From Elusimicrobiota bacterium (lineage in GTDB: Bacteria > Elusimicrobiota > Elusimicrobia > UBA1565 > UBA9628): a DNA stretch of 36,718 nucleotides. Positions 7,881-15,757 of the stretch are shown here, one piece after another. Each line of letters starts with the position of its first letter. Positions within the stretch are counted from its first letter, which is position 1. A program made the position numbers and the translations under genes. The notes below the pieces were generated by a model, which did not search any database, was not told where the DNA came from, and saw nothing but the letters and a program-made list of their open reading frames with translations. The DNA is taken from positions 1-36,718 of the forward strand of contig JACQPG010000100.1 in assembly GCA_016207665.1 (NCBI GenBank), read 5' to 3'.

Positions 7881-9906
7881 TGAAGGTATACTCCAGGCGC
7901 CGGCCCGTCTGCAAGGGCACGGACTCGACCACCCGTTGGCGCACGTACTCGGGGATGGAAACCCGGCTGGCGGTCACGTTGCGCACCCCCAGTGTGTGCC
8001 TGATCCTGCCCGTGGCGTAGCCCGCGTTGAGGTCAAGCCAAGAGTTGTGTCCCAGGCGGGTGCGCAGGGTGTCCACGCTGGAATAGTGCGTGACGTTGCC
8101 GCCGAGGAAAAAGCCGCCGATGGCGTGCGAGAGCCCGGAGGAAAGGGTGTAGCGAGGGACGTACTTGTAGTTATAGGTCTCTCGCGGGATGTCTCCCGTA
8201 TTGGTGATGGTGGTGACGTCGCCCTTATTGCCGTCGATATAGTCCCAGGCGGCGTAGGCCTCGGTCTGCCCGCGGCTGTAGCGGAGCTCGAGCTCCAGGC
8301 CGCGCGCGTTGAACTCATTGGCATTGGTATAGAAGTTGACGTTGTTGTAGGTCTCTCCGGCGCGAGTGAAGGTCCCCAGGCTGCGGAATATCCGGTTCTT
8401 CTGCTGCGTCCAATATCCCGTCAGCTGCCCGAATAGATGCCCCCAGGATGCCAGATAGGAAAGCTCGACCGAGTCGCTTTTTTCGGGACTGAGGCCCGGA
8501 TTGCCCACCACGCCTCCGGCCGTGACCGGCTTGGTCAGGAAATACTGCTCGAAGAGCGTGGGGGCGCGGAAGGATTGCCCCGCCACCGCCTTGACGCTTT
8601 GTCTCTCGCTGATCTGGTAGACGGCCGAGCCTCGCGATGAGAGATTGTCGCCGAAGAGCTGGTTATTGGTATAGCGGCTGCCCACCAAGAAGCGCCAGGG
8701 AGCCTTGTCGAAGCCAAGCTGCACGTAGGCCGAGCCTTCCCAGGCGGTCCTGTCACGCATCTCGTTCTCGTTGGGGATGCCCGAGGTGGTCAGGGTGAGC
8801 ATCGTCCTGGGATCATAGTTGACATAGCGGTAGCTGACGCGATAGTCATGATCCCCGCCGGCCTCCACGCTCCAATAATCGAACAGTTCGACGCGCGCGC
8901 TCAGCGAGTTCGTGGTTCGGGAGCCGACGGTGTCCGTGCGAGTGTTGTCATCATCGGCCCTGGAGAAATTGCGGCGTTGCCGGTCGTAGGTCGCCGAGTA
9001 CTTGAGATTCCACCACTCAGGGCCGAAAGAATAGGCGTAGCTGACGAGCTCGAATTCCCGTTCATGCGGGTTGCCGATCCCCGCCGAGCGGGCCGGAGTG
9101 GTGCCCAGGAATCCTTCCTTGACGCTGGCGACGTTGGCTAGGAGCGAATGCCCCTTCCACTCCCCAGAGGCCGTCAGGCTCCGCACCCGGTCGAAATCGC
9201 GGACTTTGTTGTCCAATCGGCCCTCATCGTTGAAGGTATACATGGGCCAAGACTCGCTGACCATGCCGCCGATGACGTTGTAGGAGCCATCCTTGCCCGT
9301 GGAGGCGTATTGGCCTACGGCTCGGCTGGCCTCGCCGTAGCCCTCGAACTTATCGTGGGTGGTCGCCGCTCCGGCGCTGATCTGGCCGTCACGCTCTCCC
9401 TTCTTGGGTCTGCGCAATACGATGTTGATGGCGCCGTTGAGAGCGTTGGAACCATAGAGCACCGAGGCCGGCCCCCGCAGTATCTCGATGCGCTCGACTG
9501 CGTCGATCGGGACCCGGTCGATATAGCCCTCGCCCGTCACGGCGTGCCACATGGGGACGTTGTTGATCATGACCAGCGATTTGTTGGCATACTGCTCTTG
9601 CAGCCCCCCTCGGAACGTTTGGAGGCGCTTGAGGAAATAGGTGCGCCAGACCATGACTCCCGCTACGCTTTCGATAGCCTCGGAAACCGAGCCGTAATTG
9701 AAGCGTTCTATAGTCTGCCGCGTGATGACCGTGACATTGGATACGCTGTTGAAGATCGACTCCGGTTTGGTGGAGGCCACGCTGATAACCTCGGCCCCGC
9801 CCATGAGCAGGGATTCGAGCGAGGCGAGCTCATCATCGTCGCCCTGGGTCCAGCCGTTCGCGGTCAATTGAGTCAGCACCAAAAACGTCGCTAGGAATAG
9901 TCGCAT
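7867..9906 (-). CDS. TonB-dependent outer-membrane receptor
   Basis: 679 residues from ATG 9906, which has AGGTG at ideal spacing; GTG 9915 is the in-frame alternative. Signal peptide about 1-21, a short acidic segment (DDDELASLESLL), then a plug domain of about 45-165 with VITRQTIERF, RVPIDAVERIEILRGPAS and SVLYGSNALNGAINIVLRR. A 22-strand-type barrel follows and ends in FNVQF. It imports a scarce ligand across the outer membrane using TonB-ExbBD energy, and those genes are not in the window. It is the first gene of the operon. The substrate cannot be read from the sequence; sibling families include heme, cobalamin, copper and siderophore receptors. Confidence 0.93.
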   Translation of the reverse strand: MRLFLATFLVLTQLTANGWTQGDDDELASLESLLMGGAEVISVASTKPESIFNSVSNVTVITRQTIERFNYGSVSEAIESVAGVMVWRTYFLKRLQTFRGGLQEQYANKSLVMINNVPMWHAVTGEGYIDRVPIDAVERIEILRGPASVLYGSNALNGAINIVLRRPKKGERDGQISAGAATTHDKFEGYGEASRAVGQYASTGKDGSYNVIGGMVSESWPMYTFNDEGRLDNKVRDFDRVRSLTASGEWKGHSLLANVASVKEGFLGTTPARSAGIGNPHEREFELVSYAYSFGPEWWNLKYSATYDRQRRNFSRADDDNTRTDTVGSRTTNSLSARVELFDYWSVEAGGDHDYRVSYRYVNYDPRTMLTLTTSGIPNENEMRDRTAWEGSAYVQLGFDKAPWRFLVGSRYTNNQLFGDNLSSRGSAVYQISERQSVKAVAGQSFRAPTLFEQYFLTKPVTAGGVVGNPGLSPEKSDSVELSYLASWGHLFGQLTGYWTQQKNRIFRSLGTFTRAGETYNNVNFYTNANEFNARGLELELRYSRGQTEAYAAWDYIDGNKGDVTTITNTGDIPRETYNYKYVPRYTLSSGLSHAIGGFFLGGNVTHYSSVDTLRTRLGHNSWLDLNAGYATGRIRHTLGVRNVTASRVSIPEYVRQRVVESVPLQTGRRLEYTFNVQF

Positions 9907-9956
9907 TGGTTTCACCTGGCCTCTCTTATCAGCAGAATAGTCCCTGATGTAGAGAA

Positions 9957-9985
9957 AAACTAGCAGAAGGGCATAAGAATGTCAA
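9957..9985 (-). promoter_or_regulatory. Sigma-70 promoter of the TonB receptor operon
   Basis: On the minus strand: perfect TTGACA (9985-9980), 17-nt spacer, TAGTTT (9962-9957). The 5' leader to the ATG at 9906 is about 45 nt and ends with the AGGTG ribosome binding site. Confidence 0.65.
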
Positions 9986-10010
9986 GAAATGCCGATGTCT
10001 CAGCAATAAA

Positions 10011-10049
10011 AATTAAAACCGCCCCTCCCAAAGGAAGGGGCGGTTTTTT
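10011..10049 (-). terminator. Intrinsic terminator of the 10063-11436 gene
   Basis: AAAACCGCCCCT (10015-10026) pairs with AGGGGCGGTTTT (10036-10047). On the minus strand the stem is followed by TTTTAATTTTT. It lies 14 nt beyond the stop of the barrel gene. The opposite side also carries six T, so it may work in both directions. Confidence 0.85.
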
Positions 10050-10062
10050 GAGGCTGTCTGGC

Positions 10063-11436
10063 CTAGAACCTAAGCCGGGCGTCCATGTACCACAGGCTCG
10101 CCGGATCGGTTCCGCGAACCGGGAGTCCGGAATCCCTGTTGGTGGTCTTGATGAATCCGCCGGGTTGGAACGAGGCGAAGCCGGCGCTCAGAGAGACATT
10201 CTCCGAGTGCATCCAGGTCAGGTCCAAGTCGACCTCGGACCCGATATGGCGGTTGCCCGCGGCCGCGGCGGCCAAGGGCCTCTTCTGGAAGCGGAAATCC
10301 CAGTAAGAAAGCCCCGCGGTGAGCTTGTTCCACATGGCCGGGGTGGCCTTGACGCCGAGTCCCCAGATGTTGCGGTTGCTCACGCTGTTGGAGGCCACGG
10401 CGCCCGTGAGGGCGCCTTGACCAAGGACCACGGTCGAGTTGGTTGCGAACCGGCCGTAGATGCTTCCAGGGCGATAATCAGGATTGATGGCCTGGAAGGC
10501 GTGGTTCTTGTTGTCATTGGCGCTCTCGTCGCCGCTGCCGACGGCATACTCGACCCAGGGGATCAGAGCCGCCATGCCGAGATCGGCCTTGTATCCGGCG
10601 TTGGCCATGAGGGCCCAACCCATGTAGTTGCGGGAGGGTCCGGCCGCGCCCATGGTGCGGTCCTCGCCGAAGTTCTTGGCCGCTTCTCCCTTGATCCAGC
10701 CGCCCCATTTCTCGAACTTGCCCTTGAGTCCGACGACCCAGAGGAAGTCGTTCTTGCCCGGATCGCTGCCCAGCTCGCCGGTATTGTGCTGGACTTGGTT
10801 GTAGACATAGGCCTTCACGCCGGTGTGCTTGCAGGCAGCCACCAAGCCGCGCAGGTCCGTGTGGGACACGGTCGCCAGGCCGGGCGTGGCATCCGCCACC
10901 ACCTTGCCCGCGACGCCCGTCAGGCCGAGATGCTCGCCGTTCCAGTCGAAGCGCGCGGAATCAAGCGCCGTGACGGGAAGCCCGTATTGGGCCTTATCCG
11001 AGGGGCCGAAATAGGCCACCATATCGCCGGACTTGCCGTAGAACTGGCGTCCGAACATGGCGTCCAAGGCGCCCATCAGCTTGTCGATCTTGAAATACGC
11101 CTGCTCAACCTCGACATTGGTCTGGACGCCGTCCAAGTTCTCGGGCGTGCCGTTCCACGTCCTGTTGTTCTTGCTCAACGTTACTTTGGCATGAACATCA
11201 TCCAACAGGTCCCAGTCAGCGTGCAGCATGACCCGGGTCTGGACATCGCCGATGCGATCATTTTGAGTGCCGGCGGTGCCAAGGTCCTGGGTCACGAAGT
11301 CAGCGACGTTGCGCGCAGCTGTGGCCTGCAGGTCGAGCTGTCCACCGAGCTTGAAGTTCTTCAAAAGCTCGGCATTGCCCTGGCTTGCCACCAACAGCAG
11401 AGCCAAGGTGACCGTCGATCCTAGGAGCTTTCTCAT
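10063..11436 (-). CDS. Outer-membrane beta-barrel porin
   Basis: 457 residues. Signal peptide MRKLLGSTVTLALLLVASQG with cleavage near NAE. Mature part: alternating-strand barrel with repeated Trp/Tyr/Asn girdles, EQAYFKIDKLMGALDAMFGR (a strand-turn typical of alginate-export/phosphate-selective porins), and terminal aromatic MDARLRF. A monocistronic unit: strong promoter at 11575-11604, AGGAGG ribosome binding site about 10 nt before the ATG, and terminator right after the stop. Probably a major diffusion porin. It resembles the barrel at 3957-5336 in size and end motif but is not a close duplicate. Confidence 0.78.
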   Translation of the reverse strand: MRKLLGSTVTLALLLVASQGNAELLKNFKLGGQLDLQATAARNVADFVTQDLGTAGTQNDRIGDVQTRVMLHADWDLLDDVHAKVTLSKNNRTWNGTPENLDGVQTNVEVEQAYFKIDKLMGALDAMFGRQFYGKSGDMVAYFGPSDKAQYGLPVTALDSARFDWNGEHLGLTGVAGKVVADATPGLATVSHTDLRGLVAACKHTGVKAYVYNQVQHNTGELGSDPGKNDFLWVVGLKGKFEKWGGWIKGEAAKNFGEDRTMGAAGPSRNYMGWALMANAGYKADLGMAALIPWVEYAVGSGDESANDNKNHAFQAINPDYRPGSIYGRFATNSTVVLGQGALTGAVASNSVSNRNIWGLGVKATPAMWNKLTAGLSYWDFRFQKRPLAAAAAGNRHIGSEVDLDLTWMHSENVSLSAGFASFQPGGFIKTTNRDSGLPVRGTDPASLWYMDARLRF

Positions 11437-11574
11437 CTACGCTTTTTCCTCCTTAATCGCCGCCCCCCGCGTGTATTGGAGGCGTGCGTCTTTAGGAGTT
11501 CTAAGCGGACCGGCTCCTGCCCTCCTGATCGAAGGGCTGCGGGCCAAAGCCGCCTGTTGAACTCCTCCGCGCGG

Positions 11575-11604
11575 ATTCTAATATAGATGACGTTTGGATG
11601 TCAA
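11575..11604 (-). promoter_or_regulatory. Promoter of the barrel gene at 10063-11436
   Basis: Minus strand TTGACA (11604-11599), 18-nt spacer, TAGAAT (11580-11575). The leader is about 130 nt and GC-rich, long enough to hold regulatory structure. AAGGAGG precedes the ATG. Confidence 0.65.
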
Positions 11605-11753
11605 CATTATTTATGTTTTATGACTATCCAGGATTTGCCATCTAGTGCCAAGTTTTCGCGTGAAAATTTTCAACGTGGGAAAATGGCGGCGAAGCGACTA
11701 TCTTTTAGGAAGGAAACGGAATGGAATGGACCGCAGCGCGCAAGGAGCTGGAG
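11605..11753. promoter_or_regulatory. Intergenic stretch with a GAAAATTTTC-centred dyad
   Basis: Between the porin promoter and the stop of the TPR gene. An imperfect dyad at 11653-11683 has outer TTTTC/GAAAA, inner CGT/ACG and central GAAAATTTTC. It lies about 50 bp upstream of the porin -35 box, where an activator or repressor site would fit. Nothing else is seen here. Confidence 0.3.
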
Positions 11754-12407
11754 CTACTTCGACTGGAGCTGGTCCTGCGCCCACTTGGCCCAGGAAGTGT
11801 CCTGGTATTGGATGGTGATGCGCTGCAGAGCGCCCTTGGCCTGTTCGAGCTGGCCCAAGGTCTTGAGGCTGCGCGCCAGGCAGCCATGTACCTGTGGCGC
11901 TAGAAAGTGATCCGGATAGAGGTCCAAGAAGCGCTGCGCGGCCTCGGCCGCCTTTTGGGGCTGCCCGGCCGCTTCAAAGGAGATGGCCAGCCCGTTGAGC
12001 GCGTAGGGTTGCAATCCTTCAGTTCCCATTTCTATCAAACGCGTGTAGTGCTCCACGGCTTCCTGGAACTTCCCTTGAGGAAAGAGCATGTCGCCGGCGA
12101 ACAGCCAGCCAAAGGCGGTGGCCGGGGTGTTGGGGTAATCCGCGGCCAGGCCCTTCATCTGCTCGAGCGCGTCAGGCAGCCTGTTGCTGTAGGCATAGGC
12201 CTGCACCATCCATAGCTTGTTCCAAGCCTCGCTGCGCAGCGATTTCCTTTGATATAGGATGCCGGAAACCAGCAAGACGGCTGCCAGCGCCGAGCCGGCC
12301 GCGATGCCGGCGGTCTTGCGATTCCGGCTCACCCAAGCCAGGCCGGCTTCCAGAATGTCCTGAAGCTCGTTATGCTTGATCTGCGCCCTGACCCATTGTT
12401 TTCCCAT
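11754..12407 (-). CDS. YfgM/TPR_21-like membrane-anchored TPR protein
   Basis: 217 residues. A cytoplasmic N-terminus of about 30 residues, one TM helix (about 34-51, AGIAAGSALAAVLLVSGIL), then a periplasmic TPR-like domain with several 34-residue helical pairs (NRLPDALEQMKGLAADYP, GKFQEAVEHYTRLIE, GQPQKAAEAAQRFLDLYP, GQLEQAKGALQRITIQY). The layout matches YfgM-type proteins that interact with the Sec translocon and periplasmic chaperones. Divergent from the GDT1-like gene. TATAAT lies only 8 nt before the ATG, so the transcript may be leaderless. Confidence 0.75.
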   Translation of the reverse strand: MGKQWVRAQIKHNELQDILEAGLAWVSRNRKTAGIAAGSALAAVLLVSGILYQRKSLRSEAWNKLWMVQAYAYSNRLPDALEQMKGLAADYPNTPATAFGWLFAGDMLFPQGKFQEAVEHYTRLIEMGTEGLQPYALNGLAISFEAAGQPQKAAEAAQRFLDLYPDHFLAPQVHGCLARSLKTLGQLEQAKGALQRITIQYQDTSWAKWAQDQLQSK

Positions 12408-12415
12408 GGATGCTC

Positions 12416-12421
12416 ATTATA
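12416..12421 (-). promoter_or_regulatory. -10 box of the TPR gene, very close to the start
   Basis: Perfect TATAAT on the minus strand, 8 nt before the ATG at 12407. A -35 at 17 nt (CTGTTA) is poor. Transcription would begin at or next to the start codon, and no Shine-Dalgarno is present. Confidence 0.4.
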
Positions 12422-12504
12422 ACAACAAAACAGACAAATAACAGCCGCCTCCGCGCCCGTAAAAAGGGTCGTATGGCCGCAACGTTGCAATTTATTAAAA
12501 ATTT

Positions 12505-13068
12505 ATGGAAGCATTGAGCGCTTCCCTTATGGTCGTGACTGCGGCGGAAATGGGCGATAAGACCCAGCTGCTGGCCTTTTCTTTGGCCTCCCGCTTCCGC
12601 AAGCCCTGGCCTATCATGGCTGGAATACTGACCGCCACGCTCATCAATCATGGTCTGTCGGCTTGGGGCGGAGCCTGGGCTGCGGCTTATCTTTCCCCTA
12701 AGGTCATGGCCTGGACGCTCGCCGTCAGCTTCGTTGGTTTCGCGGCTTGGACGCTGATTCCCGACCGCTATGAGGCGGGCCGCGAGCGCGGCCGGTTTGG
12801 ACCCTATCTCACCACCACGGTCGTGTTCTTCCTGGTTGAAATCGGCGACAAGACTCAGCTAGCCACCGTGGCGCTCGGGGCTCGCTTCGCCGCCCCGATC
12901 GCTGTTACGATCGGGACGACGGCCGGCATGATGATCGCAGACGGGCTAGGCGTTTTCGCGGGGGACCGGCTATCCGAGCGCGTATCCATGCGCTGGCTTC
13001 GCGCGATCACGGCCGGTCTTTTTCTGGCCTTCGGGATAGGCTCCGCCGTGGTCGCTCTTCGGGTTTAG
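12505..13068 (+). CDS. GDT1/TMEM165 (UPF0016) family cation transporter, MneA-like
   Basis: 187 residues with about six TM helices in two homologous halves. Each half carries the family signature E-x-G-D-K-T-Q: AEMGDKTQLLAF (about 14-25) and VEIGDKTQLATV (about 112-123). These acidic and polar residues line the cation path. Bacterial members export Mn2+, and eukaryotic ones move Mn2+/Ca2+ against H+. The start gives the normal family N-terminus. No Shine-Dalgarno is seen in the AT-rich leader. No yybP-ykoY manganese riboswitch is visible in the 97-nt divergent region. Confidence 0.93.
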   Translation: MEALSASLMVVTAAEMGDKTQLLAFSLASRFRKPWPIMAGILTATLINHGLSAWGGAWAAAYLSPKVMAWTLAVSFVGFAAWTLIPDRYEAGRERGRFGPYLTTTVVFFLVEIGDKTQLATVALGARFAAPIAVTIGTTAGMMIADGLGVFAGDRLSERVSMRWLRAITAGLFLAFGIGSAVVALRV

Positions 13069-13086
13069 AGCCGCCCTCCACAAAAC

Positions 13087-13161
13087 TGGTACCCCGAGAG
13101 GGAATCGAACCCCCATCTTCTCCTTAGGACGGAGTAGCTCTATCCATTGAGCTATCGGGGC
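13087..13161 (-). tRNA. tRNA-Arg (anticodon CCU)
   Basis: Cloverleaf on the minus strand: acceptor GCCCCGA with TCGGGGT (terminal G-U pair), D arm GCTCAATGGATAGAGC, anticodon arm CTCC-GTCCTAA-GGAG with CCT at 34-36, T arm GGGGG-TTCGATT-CCCTC. The 3' CCA is encoded. A TATAAT sits 10 nt upstream of the 5' end (13171-13176). It reads AGG codons. Confidence 0.97.
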
Positions 13162-13170
13162 GTAATGTTG

Positions 13171-13176
13171 ATTATA
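13171..13176 (-). promoter_or_regulatory. -10 box of tRNA-Arg
   Basis: Perfect TATAAT on the minus strand, 9-10 nt before the tRNA 5' end. No good -35 is seen at 17 nt. Confidence 0.45.
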
Positions 13177-13273
13177 CAATACCAATTTGTGGCATCGGTT
13201 CTTGGATACACCAATGTCCAAACGTTTTAATTTTATCCTTGGGTTCTCTAGCTACTCCGGCCCCAGGGCACGT

Positions 13274-13531
13274 TTAGGGGTTTTTTGGTGCAGAGCCTAC
13301 AGGAAGTTCAGATCCTTCTGGGGCTTGGATTGGACGGGGAGAGATGGCGGGAAGAAGCGTGGCTTTGTAACGGAAAAGGCCAAGTTCCAGAAGGGCTATT
13401 GCATTAATCGGAGTAAGGCCATTGCCAAGCTTAATCTGAATCGCTCCATTTTCATCTTGCCAAAGAGTAACATACGGCAAGGACCTTTCTGCCACAGAGT
13501 TCCGGTCTGGGTCTTTGGTCTCTAAAGTCAT
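13274..13531 (-). CDS. Small protein of unknown function in AT-rich block
   Basis: 85 residues. ATG 13531 has AGAGGA at a good distance. The centre (VTLWQDENGAIQIKLGNGL, then PINAIALLELGLFRYKATLL) looks like a compact alpha/beta fold, and the tail is Pro-rich. It follows the barrel gene by 23 nt in the same direction and shares its AT-richer composition. Not recognised. By position it may be an accessory protein of the S74 tail-fibre-like gene. Confidence 0.6.
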   Translation of the reverse strand: MTLETKDPDRNSVAERSLPYVTLWQDENGAIQIKLGNGLTPINAIALLELGLFRYKATLLPAISPRPIQAPEGSELPVGSAPKNP

Positions 13532-13554
13532 TGAGGATTCCTCTTATTTTAGAA

Positions 13555-14247
13555 TTATAAATCGATACCAAAAAACGCACCGATTGTGTTCCAAGGTTTT
13601 TGGGTGCCACGGCTAAATCCAACATACCGCAAACCCAGATTAATACTCCTGTAAACCATGGCTGGTGAAATTTCCCAAGTAAGCCAGCCAAGGCTGGAGT
13701 AATCGGGAAGTGCGAAGGGGCCACAGGAGGCATTCGTACACGTATAATTTCTGGTCCGTTTTTCGACCGCAATTCCTACCCCTGCACCTATGCGCACACC
13801 AAGACTGCCTGATAAGAGCCAAGTTTGGCGGGCCTCCCCCAAAAATCTCATGGTATCCGCATCGGATAGGACCCCAATCTTAGTTGGCGACCCGCCAAAC
13901 TGGAAATTGGCAGTTCCAACTCCAGGCCCCCCATTAAGGTATCCAACACTGGGACCAAATTGTGTTCCGCTATTGTAGCCATGGAAAAGTCCGATGCGGA
14001 ATCCTTCGGCCCCATAACCCTTAGTTGAGACAGAGCATGAAGTAGCACTTAAAGAAATCATAAATGGATGGCATACATTCGAGGTGTCGATTGTAGAGTC
14101 AGCATTCCCAACTCCCATATAATCACCTTGAACAGATATATGCCAACCACCAGCATCTCCAGGAATTTGTTGCGCAGAAGCGGTCAATGGCGCCCGTATT
14201 GACACAAAGCAAATAGAAACGGCGATACTTCTAAAAATTTTATTCAT
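13555..14247 (-). CDS. Small outer-membrane beta-barrel protein, unknown role
   Basis: 230 residues. Signal peptide with hydrophobic core and cleavage near TASAQQ (about 25). The mature part is Gly/aromatic-rich with alternating strands (GWHISVQGDYMGVG, EGFRIGLFHGYNSG, SLGVRIGAGVGIAVE, INLGLRYVGFS) and ends AFFGIDL, like 8-strand OmpA/OmpW-sized barrels. Four Cys (CHPF, SCSV, YTC, ASCG) could form disulfides. It overlaps the end of the S74 gene by 8 nt and has AGAGG before the ATG. AT-richer than the genome background. Confidence 0.65.
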   Translation of the reverse strand: MNKIFRSIAVSICFVSIRAPLTASAQQIPGDAGGWHISVQGDYMGVGNADSTIDTSNVCHPFMISLSATSCSVSTKGYGAEGFRIGLFHGYNSGTQFGPSVGYLNGGPGVGTANFQFGGSPTKIGVLSDADTMRFLGEARQTWLLSGSLGVRIGAGVGIAVEKRTRNYTCTNASCGPFALPDYSSLGWLTWEISPAMVYRSINLGLRYVGFSRGTQKPWNTIGAFFGIDL

Positions 14248-15613
14248 GGCCTCTTTCCTTTGATGCTAAGCGGGTGGTTATTTCATCAATTTTCGTTTGT
14301 TGTGCCTGAACTACTTTGGTAAGGACTCCTACAATATCCATGGGACTTAACCCTTTCCGGTCCCTGCTTGCCACTAACTCGGGTACATCCTCAGCAATGA
14401 ATCCTACGTGTTTCTCTTTCTCGTCCGCTTTGCAGCAATACTTAATAGGATTTAGCGCCATAAGAGCTTCAACTGCTTGATCAATCTCAAGCGGCCGAAT
14501 ATCCTTTTTAGATTCCCTCGTGGATGTGCTTTGCCATACTCCACCTGTCGTTAAATATCCGCCAGTGCTTGTGTCGATGAACCGGCCGCTTGTAACTGTG
14601 CTTTGGCCAATACCTATGGTCTTGTCTTCTTTTAAGAAGATCATTTCTTGAGTTCCGTTCCCATCATTAATGGCAAGGGCTAGAGTCCCCTTATCAACGC
14701 TCGCCACCTTTCGAAAGGCGATATAGCCACCTTGGAAGTTGCCGTTGTCAGCTTGATTGCGGAATCCTGCGTGTATAAATGAGAATGGGATACCATTATC
14801 TAAGCGGAATAGTAGGAAATTCCCATCCCGTGTTGCCCCGGAATATGTCGTTTCCTGCCCTAATACCAAGGTGTCGAATCTGGTTTGAGTACCGCTTGCG
14901 TCTCCGATCCGAAGAGAGCGGCAGTTATCCGATCCGATAAGTTCTCGGTGGAATGCTGCTATTGTAAGACCGTCAGATTGGTTTCTAATAGTGATATCTT
15001 TGGGTGATGAATCCAAGCCGACGCTAATTTGCCAAATCTTGCCATTAGCCCCGGAATTCTCTAGGCGCAGTTGGTCAACCGAAGAACCATCGCATTTGAT
15101 CTGAAGTTTGGCAGCAGGAGCATTTGTCCCTATTCCGACCTTATCAGCGCTTGCATCGGTGAAAAGGAGATTGGCGTCTGTATCTCCTTCTATCCTGACG
15201 TCCTTATCCGCTCCATCCTCGTTGATGATGACGCTGCCGCGGACATCCAATAGAGCACCTGGGCTCGGGGTTCCGATGCCGACATTGCCGCCTGATTGGC
15301 CGTTTAATTGCAGAGTCAAAGCGTCAATTCGTCCATCGACGTACGCAGACCCTGCATCATTGAGCGCAGCAATGGCTGCCGTGGTATCGGAAGGGTAACC
15401 GAATAGCCAGTTCAAATTTGTCGCGATTTTAATATGTAGCTTATTCTGTGGATTCGTCTCCCCGATCCCGACCCTTCCGTTTTCTTGGATCCGCATCAAT
15501 TCCGTGCCGTTATCATGAGAGAAAATTATTTTCTGGCTGCTGCTATTGTTGTCGTTGTCACAATCAATAGTTACGTCACCATCAGCGGTGACAGGAATGT
15601 TCTGGTCGGCCAT
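14240..15613 (-). CDS. Tail-fibre-like protein with C-terminal S74 intramolecular chaperone
   Basis: 457 residues. Repeated short beta units with the signature GIGxxxPxxKL (GRVGIGETNPQNKLHI, GNVGIGTPSPGALLDV, DKVGIGTNAPAAKLQI) form a trimeric fibre-type shaft. The last 100 residues are a Peptidase_S74/endosialidase chaperone: TSTRESKKDIRPL, ALNPIKYCCK, HVGFIAEDVPEL, then a terminal coiled coil (TKVVQAQQTKIDEITTRLA). Such domains trimerise the fibre and are often cleaved at the conserved Ser. They occur in phages and in bacterial surface proteins. No signal peptide. AAAGGAAA before the ATG; strong promoter at 15661-15689. No other phage genes are near. Confidence 0.85.
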   Translation of the reverse strand: MADQNIPVTADGDVTIDCDNDNNSSSQKIIFSHDNGTELMRIQENGRVGIGETNPQNKLHIKIATNLNWLFGYPSDTTAAIAALNDAGSAYVDGRIDALTLQLNGQSGGNVGIGTPSPGALLDVRGSVIINEDGADKDVRIEGDTDANLLFTDASADKVGIGTNAPAAKLQIKCDGSSVDQLRLENSGANGKIWQISVGLDSSPKDITIRNQSDGLTIAAFHRELIGSDNCRSLRIGDASGTQTRFDTLVLGQETTYSGATRDGNFLLFRLDNGIPFSFIHAGFRNQADNGNFQGGYIAFRKVASVDKGTLALAINDGNGTQEMIFLKEDKTIGIGQSTVTSGRFIDTSTGGYLTTGGVWQSTSTRESKKDIRPLEIDQAVEALMALNPIKYCCKADEKEKHVGFIAEDVPELVASRDRKGLSPMDIVGVLTKVVQAQQTKIDEITTRLASKERGHE

Positions 15614-15660
15614 ATCGTTTCCTTTTAGACGGTTTTTAGGATTTGTGACACAGTTTCGGG

Positions 15661-15689
15661 ATTTTAGTACACCGGCACATTAGTGTCAA
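15661..15689 (-). promoter_or_regulatory. Promoter of the S74-barrel-small protein operon
   Basis: Minus strand TTGACA (15689-15684), 17-nt spacer, TAAAAT (15666-15661): five of six -10 bases match. The leader to the ATG at 15613 is about 40 nt. Confidence 0.75.
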
Positions 15690-15757
15690 TAGGAATTAGT
15701 TCACGGTCGTCTTGGCCGCCGGCGTCCCGTGCGGGCTTCTGACAGGCTCGAACGCGA

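Noticed and set aside
9979-11424. 481-codon plus-strand open frame
   Set aside because: Antisense to the outer-membrane barrel gene and runs through its terminator.
12408-12504. yybP-ykoY manganese riboswitch before the GDT1-like gene
   Set aside because: The region is only 97 bp, AT-rich, shared with a divergent gene and lacks the conserved paired elements.
13087-15690. Genomic island integrated at tRNA-Arg
   Set aside because: The AT-rich block lies on the 5' side of the tRNA, no duplicated tRNA end was seen near 15.7 kb and there is no integrase; adjacency alone is weak.
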